Assembly (NCBI RefSeq): GCF_025362475.1
Contig: NZ_JANYGH010000078.1
Coordinates: forward strand, 1 to 64,000
Direction: 5' to 3'
Length of the DNA stretch: 64,000 bases
Source of the DNA: Mucilaginibacter sp.
GTDB taxonomy: Bacteria; Bacteroidota; Bacteroidia; Sphingobacteriales; Sphingobacteriaceae
The position numbers and the translations under genes were made by a program. The notes beneath the pieces were generated by a model, which saw only the letters and a program-made list of their open reading frames with translations, had not been told where the DNA came from and searched no databases. Positions 8,738-18,327 of the stretch are shown in pieces. Within the stretch, counting starts at the first letter, position 1. Every line of letters starts with the position of its first letter.

Positions 8738-10672
8738 ATGATAATCAAAAACTTTTACTTTTTGCTGGTCGGCTTGCTGCTGATCAGTTTTACTGCATGC
8801 AAAAAAACATCTCCTTCTAAGGGCGGTTCCGGGAACGTTCCCGGAGATACGGTAGTGACTGGTGGAAAGGAATTACCCGCAGGCGCGGTAGATGGAGTTA
8901 CCTATATAAACTCAGGTAAATCAGTCATTTTAAACTTATATGCTCCGTCAAAAACATCAGTAAGTGTAATAGGCGATTTTAATAGCTGGACCGCTGATGC
9001 CAAATACGCCATGAACCACACGCCGGATGGGAAGCGCTGGTGGATCCAGATAGATAACCTGGATGCGAGTACAGAATATGCTTACCAGTATTTAATTGAT
9101 GGCAGCCTTAAAGTGGCCGATCCTTATACCGAAAAGGTGCTTGATCCGGACAATGATAAAAATATAACGACCGATACATATCCGGGTTTAAAGGCTTACC
9201 CAACCGGCAAAACAACCGGTAATGTAAGTGTTTTGCAGGCCAATCAACCTGCCTACAGTTGGAAAAACGCCACGTTCGCTCGCCCCGAGAAAAAGAAGCT
9301 GGTTATTTATGAGCTCCTTGTGCGCGATTTTACCGATAGTCACAACTATCAAACCCTGAAAGATACGCTTAACTATTTGGCTAATCTTGGTGTAAATGCA
9401 ATTGAGCTTATGCCCATTAATGAGTTTGAGGGTAACCAGTCATGGGGATATAACCCATCATTTTACTTTGCGCCCGATAAATATTACGGTACTAAAAATG
9501 CTTTAAAGGCATTTATTGATGAGTGTCATTCGCGCGGTATCGCAGTTATCCAGGATATGGTTCTTAATCATTCATTCGGGCAATCGCCAATGGTGCAAAT
9601 GTATTTTAACACAGCCGCGGGCAAACCTGCTGCCAATAATCCCTGGTATAATGTTGATCCTACACACCCTTATAATGTAGGGTACCAGTTTAACCATGAG
9701 AGTGCAGCTACCAAATATTTTGTAAAAAATGTATTGAAATTCTGGATGCAGGAATATAAAATTGATGGTTTTAGGTTTGATCTTTCCAAGGGCTTTACAC
9801 AAGTTAATTATGGTACCGGCGATGCCGCTGTTGGTCCTTGGGGGCAATATGATGCCAGCCGTGTTGCTATCTGGAAAGAGTATAACAACTATATAAAAAG
9901 CATCGATAATAATAACTTCTATGTAATACTGGAGCACTTTGCCGCCAACCAGGAAGAGAAAGAACTGGCCGGAGAAGGCATGATGTTGTGGAATAATTTA
10001 AATTATAATGCCAATGAAGCTACCATGGGCTGGCTAACTAATTCAAATTTCCAGGGATTGTTTTATGATCAGCATACATTTACCCTGCCATACCAGTTGG
10101 TAGGCTATTTTGAAAGTCATGACGAGGAACGCCTGATGTTTAAGAACGAGACTTATGGAAACGTATCCGGCAGTTATAGTACAAAAGATATACCCACAGG
10201 CTTAAAACGCGAGGAGATGGCTGCCGCGTTCCTGCTATCGGTACCGGGGCCTAAAATGATATGGCAGTTTGGCGAGCTGGGTTATGATAAATCCGTTGAT
10301 CTTTTTGGGCGCACCAATAATAAACCTATACTGTGGAATTACAATGCTGATCCGCAGCGCAGGCATTTATACAGCATATATTCGCAATTGATAAACCTGC
10401 ATAAAAAGAACGCGGTGTTTGCCACTACAAATTATGTTTACAACCTTTCGGGAGGAATTAAAACAATCCAGTTGAAGGATGCCAGCGCCAATGTTGAAGT
10501 AGTAGGTAATTTTGATGTGGCATCGCAAACGGCCAATATCACCTTCCCAACCACTGGTACTTATACCGATGCCTTAACCGGTGCCAGCATAAATGTGGTT
10601 TCATTAACCTATTCCATAACACTTGCACCGGGCGAATACCATGTTTACAGCAGTACTACTTTGACTCGTTAG
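8738..10672 (+). CDS. GH13 alpha-amylase-family lipoprotein with CBM48-like domain
   Basis: This is a surface or periplasmic alpha-glucan-acting enzyme. The 644-residue protein begins with a lipoprotein signal (SFTAC, C20) and a Ser/Gly-rich tether. A CBM48/early-set domain (about 65-135) and a GH13 catalytic barrel (about 185-560) follow. The four GH13 regions are visible: DMVLNH; GFRFDLSKG with nucleophile D348; VILEHF with acid/base E399; and ESHDEER with H461-D462. A short all-beta domain closes the protein. The domain order resembles branching or debranching enzymes and neopullulanase-like lipoproteins, and the exact bond cut is not determinable here. There is no SusCD next to it. Confidence 0.9.
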   Translation: MIIKNFYFLLVGLLLISFTACKKTSPSKGGSGNVPGDTVVTGGKELPAGAVDGVTYINSGKSVILNLYAPSKTSVSVIGDFNSWTADAKYAMNHTPDGKRWWIQIDNLDASTEYAYQYLIDGSLKVADPYTEKVLDPDNDKNITTDTYPGLKAYPTGKTTGNVSVLQANQPAYSWKNATFARPEKKKLVIYELLVRDFTDSHNYQTLKDTLNYLANLGVNAIELMPINEFEGNQSWGYNPSFYFAPDKYYGTKNALKAFIDECHSRGIAVIQDMVLNHSFGQSPMVQMYFNTAAGKPAANNPWYNVDPTHPYNVGYQFNHESAATKYFVKNVLKFWMQEYKIDGFRFDLSKGFTQVNYGTGDAAVGPWGQYDASRVAIWKEYNNYIKSIDNNNFYVILEHFAANQEEKELAGEGMMLWNNLNYNANEATMGWLTNSNFQGLFYDQHTFTLPYQLVGYFESHDEERLMFKNETYGNVSGSYSTKDIPTGLKREEMAAAFLLSVPGPKMIWQFGELGYDKSVDLFGRTNNKPILWNYNADPQRRHLYSIYSQLINLHKKNAVFATTNYVYNLSGGIKTIQLKDASANVEVVGNFDVASQTANITFPTTGTYTDALTGASINVVSLTYSITLAPGEYHVYSSTTLTR

Positions 10673-10690
10673 CAGCGGGGCTAACATGCT

Positions 10691-10733
10691 AATAATAAAG
10701 GCTCCGGGCGTATTGCGGAGCCTTTATTATTAT
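10691..10733 (+). terminator. Terminator of the GH13 gene
   Basis: The perfect stem AATAATAAAGGCTCC / GGAGCCTTTATTATT with a short loop is followed by T-rich sequence, 18 bases after the stop codon. Confidence 0.88.
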
Positions 10734-10775
10734 TTAAATTTCAATTAAAAACTTAATTGCCTTATTTATAATAGA

Positions 10776-10801
10776 TTGTTGATTAATTAACTGTACATTT
10801 G
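10776..10801 (+). promoter_or_regulatory. Possible promoter of the cold-shock gene
   Basis: TACATTTG at 10794-10801 matches the -7 consensus TAnnTTTG. The candidate -33 TTG at 10776-10778 is only 15 bases upstream, shorter than usual, so the upstream element is uncertain. Confidence 0.4.
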
Positions 10802-10821
10802 CTTAATTAAATAAAAATATA

Positions 10822-11010
10822 ATGCAAGGAACAGTAAAATTTTTCAATGAAAGCAAAGGTTTCGGATTTATTACACCTACAAATGGTGGTGCCGAAGTTT
10901 TTGTACATGCCTCAGGCCTTATCGATACTATCCGTGAAAACGACAGTGTTACCTACGATGTAGAACAAGGTAAAAAAGGCTTAAACGCGGTAAATGTAAA
11001 AGTAGGTTAA
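10822..11010 (+). CDS. Cold-shock domain protein (CspA family)
   Basis: This is a single-stranded nucleic-acid-binding chaperone that keeps mRNA unstructured. The 62-residue protein is a complete five-strand cold-shock domain, with RNP1 KGFGFI (12-17) and RNP2 VFVHAS. It begins MQGTVKFFNESKG, the usual start. It is slightly shorter than E. coli CspA because of a shorter last loop. It is monocistronic with its own terminator. Nothing distinguishes cold-inducible from constitutive members. Confidence 0.95.
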   Translation: MQGTVKFFNESKGFGFITPTNGGAEVFVHASGLIDTIRENDSVTYDVEQGKKGLNAVNVKVG

Positions 11011-11038
11011 GACTTAACTATTATATAAAGAATCGTAC

Positions 11039-11074
11039 AAGCATCTGCTCCACAATGGGCAGATGCTTTTTTTT
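11039..11074 (+). terminator. Terminator of the cold-shock gene
   Basis: The stem AAGCATCTGC / GCAGATGCTT with a 9-base loop is followed by eight Ts. Confidence 0.92.
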
Positions 11075-11151
11075 GTGGGTAAAATTTATTTAACCCGTTA
11101 TTATTTCCACGCGTCGTTGGTTCGCTTCTACTATGACTTTTTTTGAAAAAC

Positions 11152-11253
11152 TTTTGTCATCCTGAACGATAGTGAAGGATCTATTCGCAGACTTTACAGG
11201 GAGAAGAAGCATAGCGCATAATAGATACTTCACTATCGTTCAGGATGACAAAC
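11152..11253. repeat. Palindromic dispersed repeat (GTCATCCTGAAC family)
   Basis: The left arm GTCATCCTGAACGATAGTGA (11157 onward) and the right arm at 11228-11250 are near-perfect inverted copies, separated by about 50 bases. It is the best-preserved member of the family also seen at about 145-245. It lies in the 386-base gap between the cold-shock gene and the convergent sigma-factor gene. Confidence 0.85.
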
Positions 11254-11283
11254 GCTTCAAAACATTATTTCCCTCTTTATCTC

Positions 11284-11358
11284 CTCTGGGATTTTATTCC
11301 TTGCAATGAAATCCCAGAGCACAAAAAAAACGCGTATGATTTTCACCATTCGCGTTTC
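11284..11358 (-). terminator. Terminator region of the primary sigma-factor gene
   Basis: Read on the minus strand, the hairpin AAACGCG ... CGCGTTT (11328-11357) is followed by a run of Ts, a good intrinsic terminator 40 bases after the sigma-factor stop. Beyond it, CTCTGGGATTT / AAATCCCAGAG (11284-11319) forms a second, longer hairpin that may be a back-up terminator or a repeat remnant. Confidence 0.8.
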
Positions 11359-11396
11359 AAATATGTGTTCGGATGCATCTGCATCCGGCTAATCTC

Positions 11397-12257
11397 TTAG
11401 TTCAAGTATGATTGTAAAAGATTTGATTTTGAGTTGTGACGTAAACGCATCAACGCTTTATCTTTTAACTGACGTACACGCTCGCGGGTAAGGTTAAATT
11501 TCTCACCTATTTCTTCTAAAGAATGAGCGGCATAACCACCTAAGCCAAAAAACAGGATGATAACCTCGCGGTCACGTTCGGCAAGGATACCTAATGAACG
11601 TTTGATCTCTTGTGATAATGAATCCATCATCAGTTCGGTATCAGTTGCGGCATCGGTGCTTTGCAAAACATCAAGCAAAGTATTTTCTTCACCTTGTATA
11701 AAAGGAGCGTCCATTGATACCTGTCTGCCAGCGTTGCTTAATGAATCGGCAATTTTATCAACAGATATTTCCAAATCATCCGCCAGCTCTTCTGGTGTTG
11801 GTTGTCTTTCAAATTCTTGCTCTAATTTAGATGCCGCTTTGTGAATTTTACTTAATGAACCAATCTGGTTCAAAGGTAAACGTACAATACGTGATTGCTC
11901 GGCAACGGCAGATAGTATAGATTGACGGATCCACCATACAGCGTACGAAATAAATTTAAAGCCTTTGGTTTCATCAAAACGTTTTGCAGCCTTAATCAAA
12001 CCTAAGTTTCCTTCGTTTATAAGGTCACCTAAGGTAAGGCCCTGGTTTTGGTATTGCTTTGCAACCGAAACCACGAAACGCAGGTTGGTTTTTGTTAACC
12101 GTTCTAATGCAGCTTGATCACCCTCACGAATCTTCTGCGCCAGGATCACTTCTTCCTGTGCGGTTATTAAATCTACTTTACCTATCTCGTGAAGATATTT
12201 TTCAAGTGATTGAGATTCACGATTGGTAATGGATTGGGATATTTTGAGTTGTCTCAT
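11397..12257 (-). CDS. rpoD: Primary RNA polymerase sigma factor (RpoD/SigA type)
   Basis: This is the housekeeping sigma factor directing RNA polymerase to TAnnTTTG promoters. The 286-residue protein is the short form typical of Bacteroidota, without region 1.1 or the large non-conserved insert. Region 1.2 (SLEKYLHEIG), region 2 (NLRFVVSVAKQYQNQG to YAVWWIRQSI, including DLINEGNLGLIKAAKRFD), region 3 and region 4 (LTRERVRQLKDKALMRLR) are all intact. The N-terminal MRQLKISQSITNRE is characteristic of this phylum. It appears monocistronic, with a long leader. Confidence 0.95.
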   Translation of the reverse strand: MRQLKISQSITNRESQSLEKYLHEIGKVDLITAQEEVILAQKIREGDQAALERLTKTNLRFVVSVAKQYQNQGLTLGDLINEGNLGLIKAAKRFDETKGFKFISYAVWWIRQSILSAVAEQSRIVRLPLNQIGSLSKIHKAASKLEQEFERQPTPEELADDLEISVDKIADSLSNAGRQVSMDAPFIQGEENTLLDVLQSTDAATDTELMMDSLSQEIKRSLGILAERDREVIILFFGLGGYAAHSLEEIGEKFNLTRERVRQLKDKALMRLRHNSKSNLLQSYLN

Positions 12258-12594
12258 TTTTTTGAATAGATTTTTTTCAGCTAATTATTAGTCCGATAAG
12301 ATTTTACACGGTTGGTTTAACCTGCAGTATAAATATATGATGAATTAAACGGTGCTCCTATGAATTTTTCTAAACCCGGAATATTTATAAAACGTGGGTT
12401 GGCTTTTGACATTATAGCATTAGGATGCGCGGTATTTACAATATTGAAATATAGTGCAGTGACCGGTAAAAGTTTAATCAAATGTGATATCTCTTAAATG
12501 GATGCACAAAGATACGCATTAAATTGCTATTATTGTGTCAAAAATACAAGTATTTGAATGCTAAAAATGAGGCATATATAAGGATTTATTGTAA
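12258..12594. other. 337-base gap upstream of the sigma-factor gene
   Basis: This should contain the sigma-factor promoter on the minus strand, though no clear TTG/TAnnTTTG pair stands out. A 45-codon frame on the plus strand (12360-12497) has no recognisable product and is not called. No repeat of the local families is seen. Confidence 0.5.
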
Positions 12595-15084
12595 CTATTT
12601 TGTGCCATTTTCTTCCGGACCTTTTTCATCCTTGTCTTTTTTGTCTTTATCGTCTTTTTTATCCCTGTTTTTGTTCCACTTTATTTTTATTTTCCCGTCT
12701 TCGCCATCAGCGGCCAGTATATGAAGCACAATACCTTTCATACGTTTTTTATTGCGTTGGGTTACATCAATAATAGCGGTATCGCCTTTAGGATTACGTA
12801 AAGGAATATCCATAGCAATGTTGGTACCCTTTGATAAGGAATAAACGCCGGCAACATCCATATTTATAGCGCTTGAATTGATTTGCATGGGGTCAATATT
12901 GATCTTATCTCCATCAATATTAAACTTCATATCCAAATTAGCAAACCTGATATTTTTAAGGTCCCTGAAAGGGAAAGCAAATTTACCTACACTTGTAATA
13001 GGTGTAAAGTTAAGCAGCGCCCCTTTTTTTAGGTTAACGGTAACCAATCCTTTCAATGATCGTGGAACCAAATTACCCTGGCTGTTTATACCACCGGTTA
13101 AATGAGCCTGCGCGGATAATAAACCGCTAAGGTTTTTTGATGTGAAATTTTGCATACCAAAATTATTAAACGAGGAAAAGAAGTTGCTGGTATTCACATC
13201 ATCAATTTTAGTGTTGATAGTGAAGTTATTAGTGGCTCCGTTTTGCACAAAGCTGCCATTTAGTTTTAATGAACCACCTGCGTTTTTAACACTTACATTA
13301 TTTATTTTGATGACATTATCAGCCATTAAAAAATTTGCAGTGGCATCTGTAGCTAAAAAGTTTTTATAATATACTTTATCAACCCTGAGGTGTATTTCGG
13401 CCTTACCTTTTTCAAAAGCAGTGCTCAGTGCACTATTGATATTGGTTTTTTTACCGGACGATTTAATCTCCCCGGTAGACTGGCGGCTGTTTAAAAATCC
13501 CAAAAACTCTGCCAGGTGCAATTGCGGACTGCGCACCTGCCAGTTAAGCACTATTTTTTCCGGAGCTGTATAATACAAGTTAAGAAAATTGTTTACCCGG
13601 CCTTCCATAAACACAATGCTGTTGCCTGTTTGCATTCGAATGTTGCTCAGCAGCAGATCATTGCGTGAAAATTTGATGGTGATAGCCGTGTTTTTAAAAT
13701 TTAGGTTACGCGGCACATAACTTACATTGGCGTTTTTAATGTTGATGGTGCCGGCAAGTTTAGGCTTGGTGATTCTATAATTAACCAGGTCGGCTTTATA
13801 GGCCAGCTTCAAATCGGCATAACCTTTGGTGAATTTAAGATCATCATCGCCAACGGCGCGGTTAAGCTTCGCAATATCAAAATGCGATTTAAAGATGCCG
13901 CTTGCAATGGGCGTATTTAAATTGTTGATGAAGGCTGTATCAATAGTAAAGGGAATCTTTTGGTAGGTGCCATTAAAGTGATAAAGTTTTATCACCGAGT
14001 TTTCATCACTCAAACCCTTCCCGTTGATGTAATTATTGGAGAATACACCGTTGAAACTACAGTTTTCAATCTTAACGCCGGGTATGGTCACCACATTATC
14101 TTTTACTTTGGCAGTAACAAAAATGGACGGATCGCCGCCTCCGCCAAAAGCGCCTGCAATATCACAGGTAACCGCGATGGGATTGTTAATATTAAACATG
14201 CTGAGGCTTTTTGTAATGTTGGGAGCAAATAGCTGGGCAGCGCTTGTCCACAAAATTTCGTCATTCTTAATATTAAGTACAAATTCCACATTGGGTTTGG
14301 CCACATTAAATTTACCTCCAATAGTAAATGCATCATCGCCAATGTTTAAAACATTGGGTGCTACAGTTATCAGCTTTGCCGGTTCATTGTAAGTTATGTC
14401 AAATATGCCATCCAGCAGTTTGTTTTTCATAAAGCTGCCTCTTTTGGTATTGAAAGAAAAATTTTTAACCAATGTTTGCAGCTTGATATAGGCATGCCAG
14501 CCGGTTGCCGGGTATTGCATCTGGCCGTTTACATCATTTACCTGAAACTTAAACAGCTTAAAGGCTTTACGGTCATCAACCACAAAATTAACGTTGCTAA
14601 GGTTAAAGCGTTTTATCTGGGTTGAAGATCCATTTTTATCTGTCGGAGCGTTTTTTTCTTTAGGTTTACCCTTAAAAACGGCTGTATTACTATAACCAGT
14701 GCTATCGGTAAACAAATCGATATTCGCCTCACTAATGGATACCTTGTTTATCTCCACGCTGCCTTTTAACAGCGCCGCTGCATTTACAGAAACATCAAAG
14801 TTTTTGGCATCCAGTAAAGTATGATGATGAGCGGGCCATCGCTGATCTTTAATAACCACATCTTTTAAACTAACAGAAATTCCCGGAAAGCCTTTAAAAA
14901 ATGTAGGATCAAGCTTGCCGATAGTAAGTGTACCATCCAGGTTTTTATTTAGTTCGGTGGTGATCATTTTGAGCACCTTTTCCTTGTTGAAAATAATATA
15001 CATAGAAATGCCGGCAAAGGCAATTATTATAATCCCTATTACAGCCCCCAATATTTTCAACGATGTTTTTATCCACTTCGGCAT
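12595..15084 (-). CDS. AsmA-like inner-membrane-anchored protein
   Basis: This 829-residue protein of the AsmA/TamB-like group is anchored by one N-terminal membrane helix (about 8-30), with the rest in the periplasm. AsmA-like proteins are linked to outer-membrane assembly and lipid transport. Visible features are the N-terminal stretch KNLDGTLTIGKLDPTFFKGFPGIS, cut by GKL and FPG turns typical of AsmA, and long beta-strand repeats with an AsmA-type C-terminal domain (about 600-790). The tail from about 800 is a run of Lys, Asp and Glu (DKKDDKDKKDKDEKGPEE), an unusual highly charged ending. It is monocistronic. A second AsmA-like gene with a charged tail lies at 33004-34809. Confidence 0.8.
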   Translation of the reverse strand: MPKWIKTSLKILGAVIGIIIIAFAGISMYIIFNKEKVLKMITTELNKNLDGTLTIGKLDPTFFKGFPGISVSLKDVVIKDQRWPAHHHTLLDAKNFDVSVNAAALLKGSVEINKVSISEANIDLFTDSTGYSNTAVFKGKPKEKNAPTDKNGSSTQIKRFNLSNVNFVVDDRKAFKLFKFQVNDVNGQMQYPATGWHAYIKLQTLVKNFSFNTKRGSFMKNKLLDGIFDITYNEPAKLITVAPNVLNIGDDAFTIGGKFNVAKPNVEFVLNIKNDEILWTSAAQLFAPNITKSLSMFNINNPIAVTCDIAGAFGGGGDPSIFVTAKVKDNVVTIPGVKIENCSFNGVFSNNYINGKGLSDENSVIKLYHFNGTYQKIPFTIDTAFINNLNTPIASGIFKSHFDIAKLNRAVGDDDLKFTKGYADLKLAYKADLVNYRITKPKLAGTINIKNANVSYVPRNLNFKNTAITIKFSRNDLLLSNIRMQTGNSIVFMEGRVNNFLNLYYTAPEKIVLNWQVRSPQLHLAEFLGFLNSRQSTGEIKSSGKKTNINSALSTAFEKGKAEIHLRVDKVYYKNFLATDATANFLMADNVIKINNVSVKNAGGSLKLNGSFVQNGATNNFTINTKIDDVNTSNFFSSFNNFGMQNFTSKNLSGLLSAQAHLTGGINSQGNLVPRSLKGLVTVNLKKGALLNFTPITSVGKFAFPFRDLKNIRFANLDMKFNIDGDKINIDPMQINSSAINMDVAGVYSLSKGTNIAMDIPLRNPKGDTAIIDVTQRNKKRMKGIVLHILAADGEDGKIKIKWNKNRDKKDDKDKKDKDEKGPEENGTK

Positions 15085-15418
15085 TACAACTATTTTATTA
15101 TAAAAGATTTAATAAGTTTAATTGTTTGATTTATACAGATATAAACACATTGGTTATAAAATACTAAGCTGAGGTGTATTTATTTGCAGTCGTTATTATG
15201 TTGTTAGGAGAGCTATAATTATAATATTACAATTATTACGAAATAGGTTGCTGTATAGCTGAATCTGTATCCTGGAGACGCAAATATGCGTCTCTACAGA
15301 GAATTGTGAATAACCTGTTGTTAAAACAAATCATTTTTAGGCTGCTTTGCTTTTTACCATTTGTTAAGTGGGTTTGCTTTTATCATGTTGAATTTTGTGC
15401 CTACAAAAATTAAAGAAT
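15085..15418. other. 334-base gap with one small palindromic repeat
   Basis: The divergent genes on either side must both be promoted from here. The palindrome GGAGACGCAAATATGCGTCT (15274-15293, then CTACA) is a dispersed element. A close relative (GGAGATGCAAAATATGCGTT) is at 34852-34876. No further gene is seen. Confidence 0.6.
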
Positions 15419-16147
15419 ATGAAAAGTGAAACACTTGCCGGTAAAAGAGTAATATTATTAGGGGCCAGCACAGGCCTGGGATTGGCCACTGCCAAGGCGG
15501 CTGCTGTTGAAGGGGCTAAAGGGGTTATTGTATCCAGCAATCAACAACGTATTGATAAAGCGCTTGAGGAACTTCCAGAAGGGAGTGAAGGGTATGCCGT
15601 TGATCTGGGTAAGGAAGAAAACATTAAGGCATTTTTTGAAAAAACAGGCAGGTTTGATCACCTGGTGTATACTGCCGGCGAAAATTTGAGTCTGAAAAAC
15701 ATAAGTGATACAGTTGTTGAAGAAGCAATAGGCTTTTTTAACCTGCGCTTTTGGAGTGCATTTACCGCGGTAAAATACGGCGCACCTCATATTAACCAAG
15801 GTGGTTCTATATCGCTTACCAGTGGTACGGCCAGTGAAAGGCCTGGCGCGGGCTGGTCTGTTGCCTCTGCCATTTGCGGGGCTATGGACGGTTTTGTAAG
15901 GGCTATGGCCGTTGAGCTGGCGCCAATTCGTGTTAACTGTGTTGTGCCGGGTGTTATTAAAACAAACCTGTGGGATGCCATGACCGAAGAGCAGCGCAAT
16001 GGCATGTACAATTATCTGGAAGGTAGTTTGCTGCTTAAGCGGGTAGGCGAGGCAGAGGATGTTGCTTTAGGTTTTTTATACCTCATGAAACAGCAATACG
16101 GCACAGGCCGCAGCCTAATCATTGATGGCGGTACGGTATTGGTATAA
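15419..16147 (+). CDS. SDR-family protein lacking the usual YxxxK active site
   Basis: This 242-residue Rossmann-fold protein has an NAD(P)-binding segment LLGASTGLG near the start and the C-terminal IIDGGT typical of short-chain dehydrogenases. The active-site helix is altered. Aligning the DGF...RAMAVEL segment with classical members puts Ala at the catalytic Tyr and Cys at the Lys (SVASAICGAMDGF), and NNAG is replaced by YTAGEN. It may therefore be inactive, use different chemistry, or belong to the SDR subgroup with WxVxxAICGAM. I chose the ATG at 15419 over an in-frame TTG at 15395, because the extra residues have no counterpart in the family. Confidence 0.75.
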   Translation: MKSETLAGKRVILLGASTGLGLATAKAAAVEGAKGVIVSSNQQRIDKALEELPEGSEGYAVDLGKEENIKAFFEKTGRFDHLVYTAGENLSLKNISDTVVEEAIGFFNLRFWSAFTAVKYGAPHINQGGSISLTSGTASERPGAGWSVASAICGAMDGFVRAMAVELAPIRVNCVVPGVIKTNLWDAMTEEQRNGMYNYLEGSLLLKRVGEAEDVALGFLYLMKQQYGTGRSLIIDGGTVLV

Positions 16148-16162
16148 CCGTATTAAATAATG

Positions 16163-16213
16163 AAAAGGACAGGAGATAAAGGTTAACTTCTTTTATCTCC
16201 TGTCCTTTTTTTA
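16163..16213. terminator. Bidirectional terminator
   Basis: The stem AAAAGGACAGGAGATAAA / TTTATCTCCTGTCCTTTTTTT is almost perfect. It sits between the SDR gene and the convergent luciferase-like gene. Confidence 0.92.
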
Positions 16214-16250
16214 ATGCCGGAAAAATATCCTCTTAAAAATTCAGTGCATT

Positions 16251-17282
16251 TTATTTGCTGGTTTCCTTACGGATAATTGGCGCCACTTTGGTGCCATATA
16301 GCTCAATGGCTTTCAGTATTTTTTGATGTGGGGTATGGCCTGTTACCAATTGAGCAACAAAGCGTGTATTTCCAAATAATTCATATTGATGCATTATTTT
16401 ATCTACCGCCATTTGTACATCGCCTACAACCAAAGGTCCGCTCTGGCGCAGGTACTCAAATGAATCCCTGGTCATGGGCGACCAGCCACGATCTTTGCCT
16501 ACCCGATTCATCAATGCTTCATAGGATGGGTAAAACTCATCCGCAGCATGATTGGCATCTTCGGCCACGTAAAACTGGGATGATATGGCCAGCTGCAGTT
16601 TGCTTACATCATGCCCGGCCTTCTCTGCCGATTCGCGGTAGGCCTCCACAAAGGGAACAAAATGCACCGGGTCACTACCTAATATAGCAATGATCATGGG
16701 CAGGTTTAACTTACCGGCACGTAATGCGGATGCGCGGGTACCACCAACGCCTATCCAAACCGGGATGGCCTCTTGCAGCGGGCGGGGGTAAACTCCCTGG
16801 TTTATAACCGGCGCGCGGAATTTACCTTGCCAGTTCAGGATTTCCTGTTGGTTGATCTGCAAGAACATTTCCAGCTTTTCGGTAAAAAGGGCATCGTAAT
16901 CATCAAGATCGAAACCAAAAATGGGGAAGGATTCAATAAAAGAACCACGACCAGCTATCATTTCGGCCCGGCCGCCCGAGATCAGATCAACAGAGGCGAA
17001 GTTTTGAAATGTGCGGACCGGATCAACAGAGCTCAATACCGTTACCGAACTGGATAGTTTGATGTTTTTGGTAATTGATGCTGCCGCGGCCATAAATATT
17101 TCTGGTGCCGAGATCACAAAATCGGGACGATGGTGCTCGCCAAAAGCGAAAACATCCAGGCCCACCTCATCAGCCAGTTTAACCTCTGCCAATAATTCCT
17201 GTACCCGTTTGTGGGCGTTTACAGCTTTGCCGGCAGTTCCATCAGGGTGTACTTCGCCAAATGTGCTTATTCCTAATTCCAT
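16251..17282 (-). CDS. LLM-class flavin-dependent oxidoreductase
   Basis: This 343-residue member of the luciferase-like monooxygenase superfamily has a TIM barrel that uses reduced flavin. Typical pieces are MELGISTFGE at the start, FAFGEHHRPDF (the His-rich segment near residue 50), SSSVTVLSSVDPVRTFQNFA and RAEMIAGRGSF. The style matches the broad group of uncharacterised LLM oxidoreductases that includes alkanal and alkanesulfonate monooxygenase relatives, and the substrate cannot be assigned. It is divergent from homocysteine S-methyltransferase, with 112 bases between. A sulfur-related role is possible from that neighbour but unproven. Confidence 0.88.
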   Translation of the reverse strand: MELGISTFGEVHPDGTAGKAVNAHKRVQELLAEVKLADEVGLDVFAFGEHHRPDFVISAPEIFMAAAASITKNIKLSSSVTVLSSVDPVRTFQNFASVDLISGGRAEMIAGRGSFIESFPIFGFDLDDYDALFTEKLEMFLQINQQEILNWQGKFRAPVINQGVYPRPLQEAIPVWIGVGGTRASALRAGKLNLPMIIAILGSDPVHFVPFVEAYRESAEKAGHDVSKLQLAISSQFYVAEDANHAADEFYPSYEALMNRVGKDRGWSPMTRDSFEYLRQSGPLVVGDVQMAVDKIMHQYELFGNTRFVAQLVTGHTPHQKILKAIELYGTKVAPIIRKETSK

Positions 17283-17394
17283 AAGTAAAATTAAGAAGTT
17301 TAAACATGTAATTTAGGTAAGGGAAGGGAAATTGACAAGAAGGTGATAAGAACTGATTAAATACAATTGTTATCTTGCAGGTAGAATTATACAA

Positions 17395-18324
17395 ATGAAA
17401 AATATATTTGACGCATTTATCAAGGAAAAAGGATTTGTTGTTCTTGATGGTGCAATGGCCACCGAGTTAGAAGCAAGAGGGGCTAATCTTAATCATACAT
17501 TATGGTCGGCCAAATTATTAAAGGAAGATCCTGAATTAATTAAGCAGGTACATTGCGATTATTTGCTTGCCGGCGCTGATGTTATTACAACGGCAAGTTA
17601 CCAGGCCAGTTTTGAAGGATTTGCAAAAAATGGATACACCCACCAGGAAGCTGTTGAACTGATGCAGTTAAGTGTGCAATTGGCTTTCCAGGCACGCGAA
17701 GATGCGATGAAAGTTATATCCCGAAAAGAAAAGCCGTTGATAGCAGCGTCTGTTGGGCCTTATGGGGCATCTTTAGCCGATGGTTCAGAATATCGTGGTA
17801 ATTATGGCGTGAGTATTGAAGACCTGAAGTTATTTCATCGCAGCAGAATTAAATTGCTGATTGAAACCGGTGCAGATTTATTGGCTTGCGAAACAATACC
17901 TTGTTTGGATGAAGCTATCGCGTTAAAAGAGTTATTATTGGAGTTTCCGGATGTGCAGGCCTGGATTAGTTTTAGCTGTAAAAACGATACTCAAATTAGC
18001 AGTGGCGAAGAATTTTCTGATGCTGTAAAATTAATCAGTCAATCAAATCAGGTCATAGCTGTTGGGGTTAATTGTACCGCACCGCAGCACATAACATCGC
18101 TTGTAGAAATAGCGGCAATAAATACCGGTAAGCTTATACTGGTTTACCCTAATAAAGGGGAAATTTGGGATGCGGTTAATAAATGCTGGTTGTCTTCATC
18201 TGCAAGCCACACACATTTTCTTGATGATGCAAAAGGTTGGTTTGCAGCGGGTGCAAAAATTATAGGGGGCTGTTGCAGAACAACTCCGGAGGATATAAAG
18301 CAATTACAACTGTTGATGGATTAA
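17395..18324 (+). CDS. mmuM: Homocysteine S-methyltransferase
   Basis: This enzyme transfers a methyl group, usually from S-methylmethionine (or S-adenosylmethionine), to homocysteine to make methionine. The 309-residue protein is full length for MmuM. The zinc ligands are clear: C227 in GVNCT and C293-C294 in GGCCRTTPEDI. The N-terminal LDGAMATELEARG motif is also typical. No mmuP permease is seen beside it. The stop lies 3 bases from the stop of the convergent DUF1801 gene, with no terminator between. Confidence 0.92.
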   Translation: MKNIFDAFIKEKGFVVLDGAMATELEARGANLNHTLWSAKLLKEDPELIKQVHCDYLLAGADVITTASYQASFEGFAKNGYTHQEAVELMQLSVQLAFQAREDAMKVISRKEKPLIAASVGPYGASLADGSEYRGNYGVSIEDLKLFHRSRIKLLIETGADLLACETIPCLDEAIALKELLLEFPDVQAWISFSCKNDTQISSGEEFSDAVKLISQSNQVIAVGVNCTAPQHITSLVEIAAINTGKLILVYPNKGEIWDAVNKCWLSSSASHTHFLDDAKGWFAAGAKIIGGCCRTTPEDIKQLQLLMD

Positions 18325-18327
18325 AAC

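Noticed and set aside
12360..12497. 45-codon plus-strand frame (MNFSKPGIFIKRG...)
   Set aside because: No neighbour on this strand, no ribosome site and no recognisable feature; likely chance in the sigma-factor leader.
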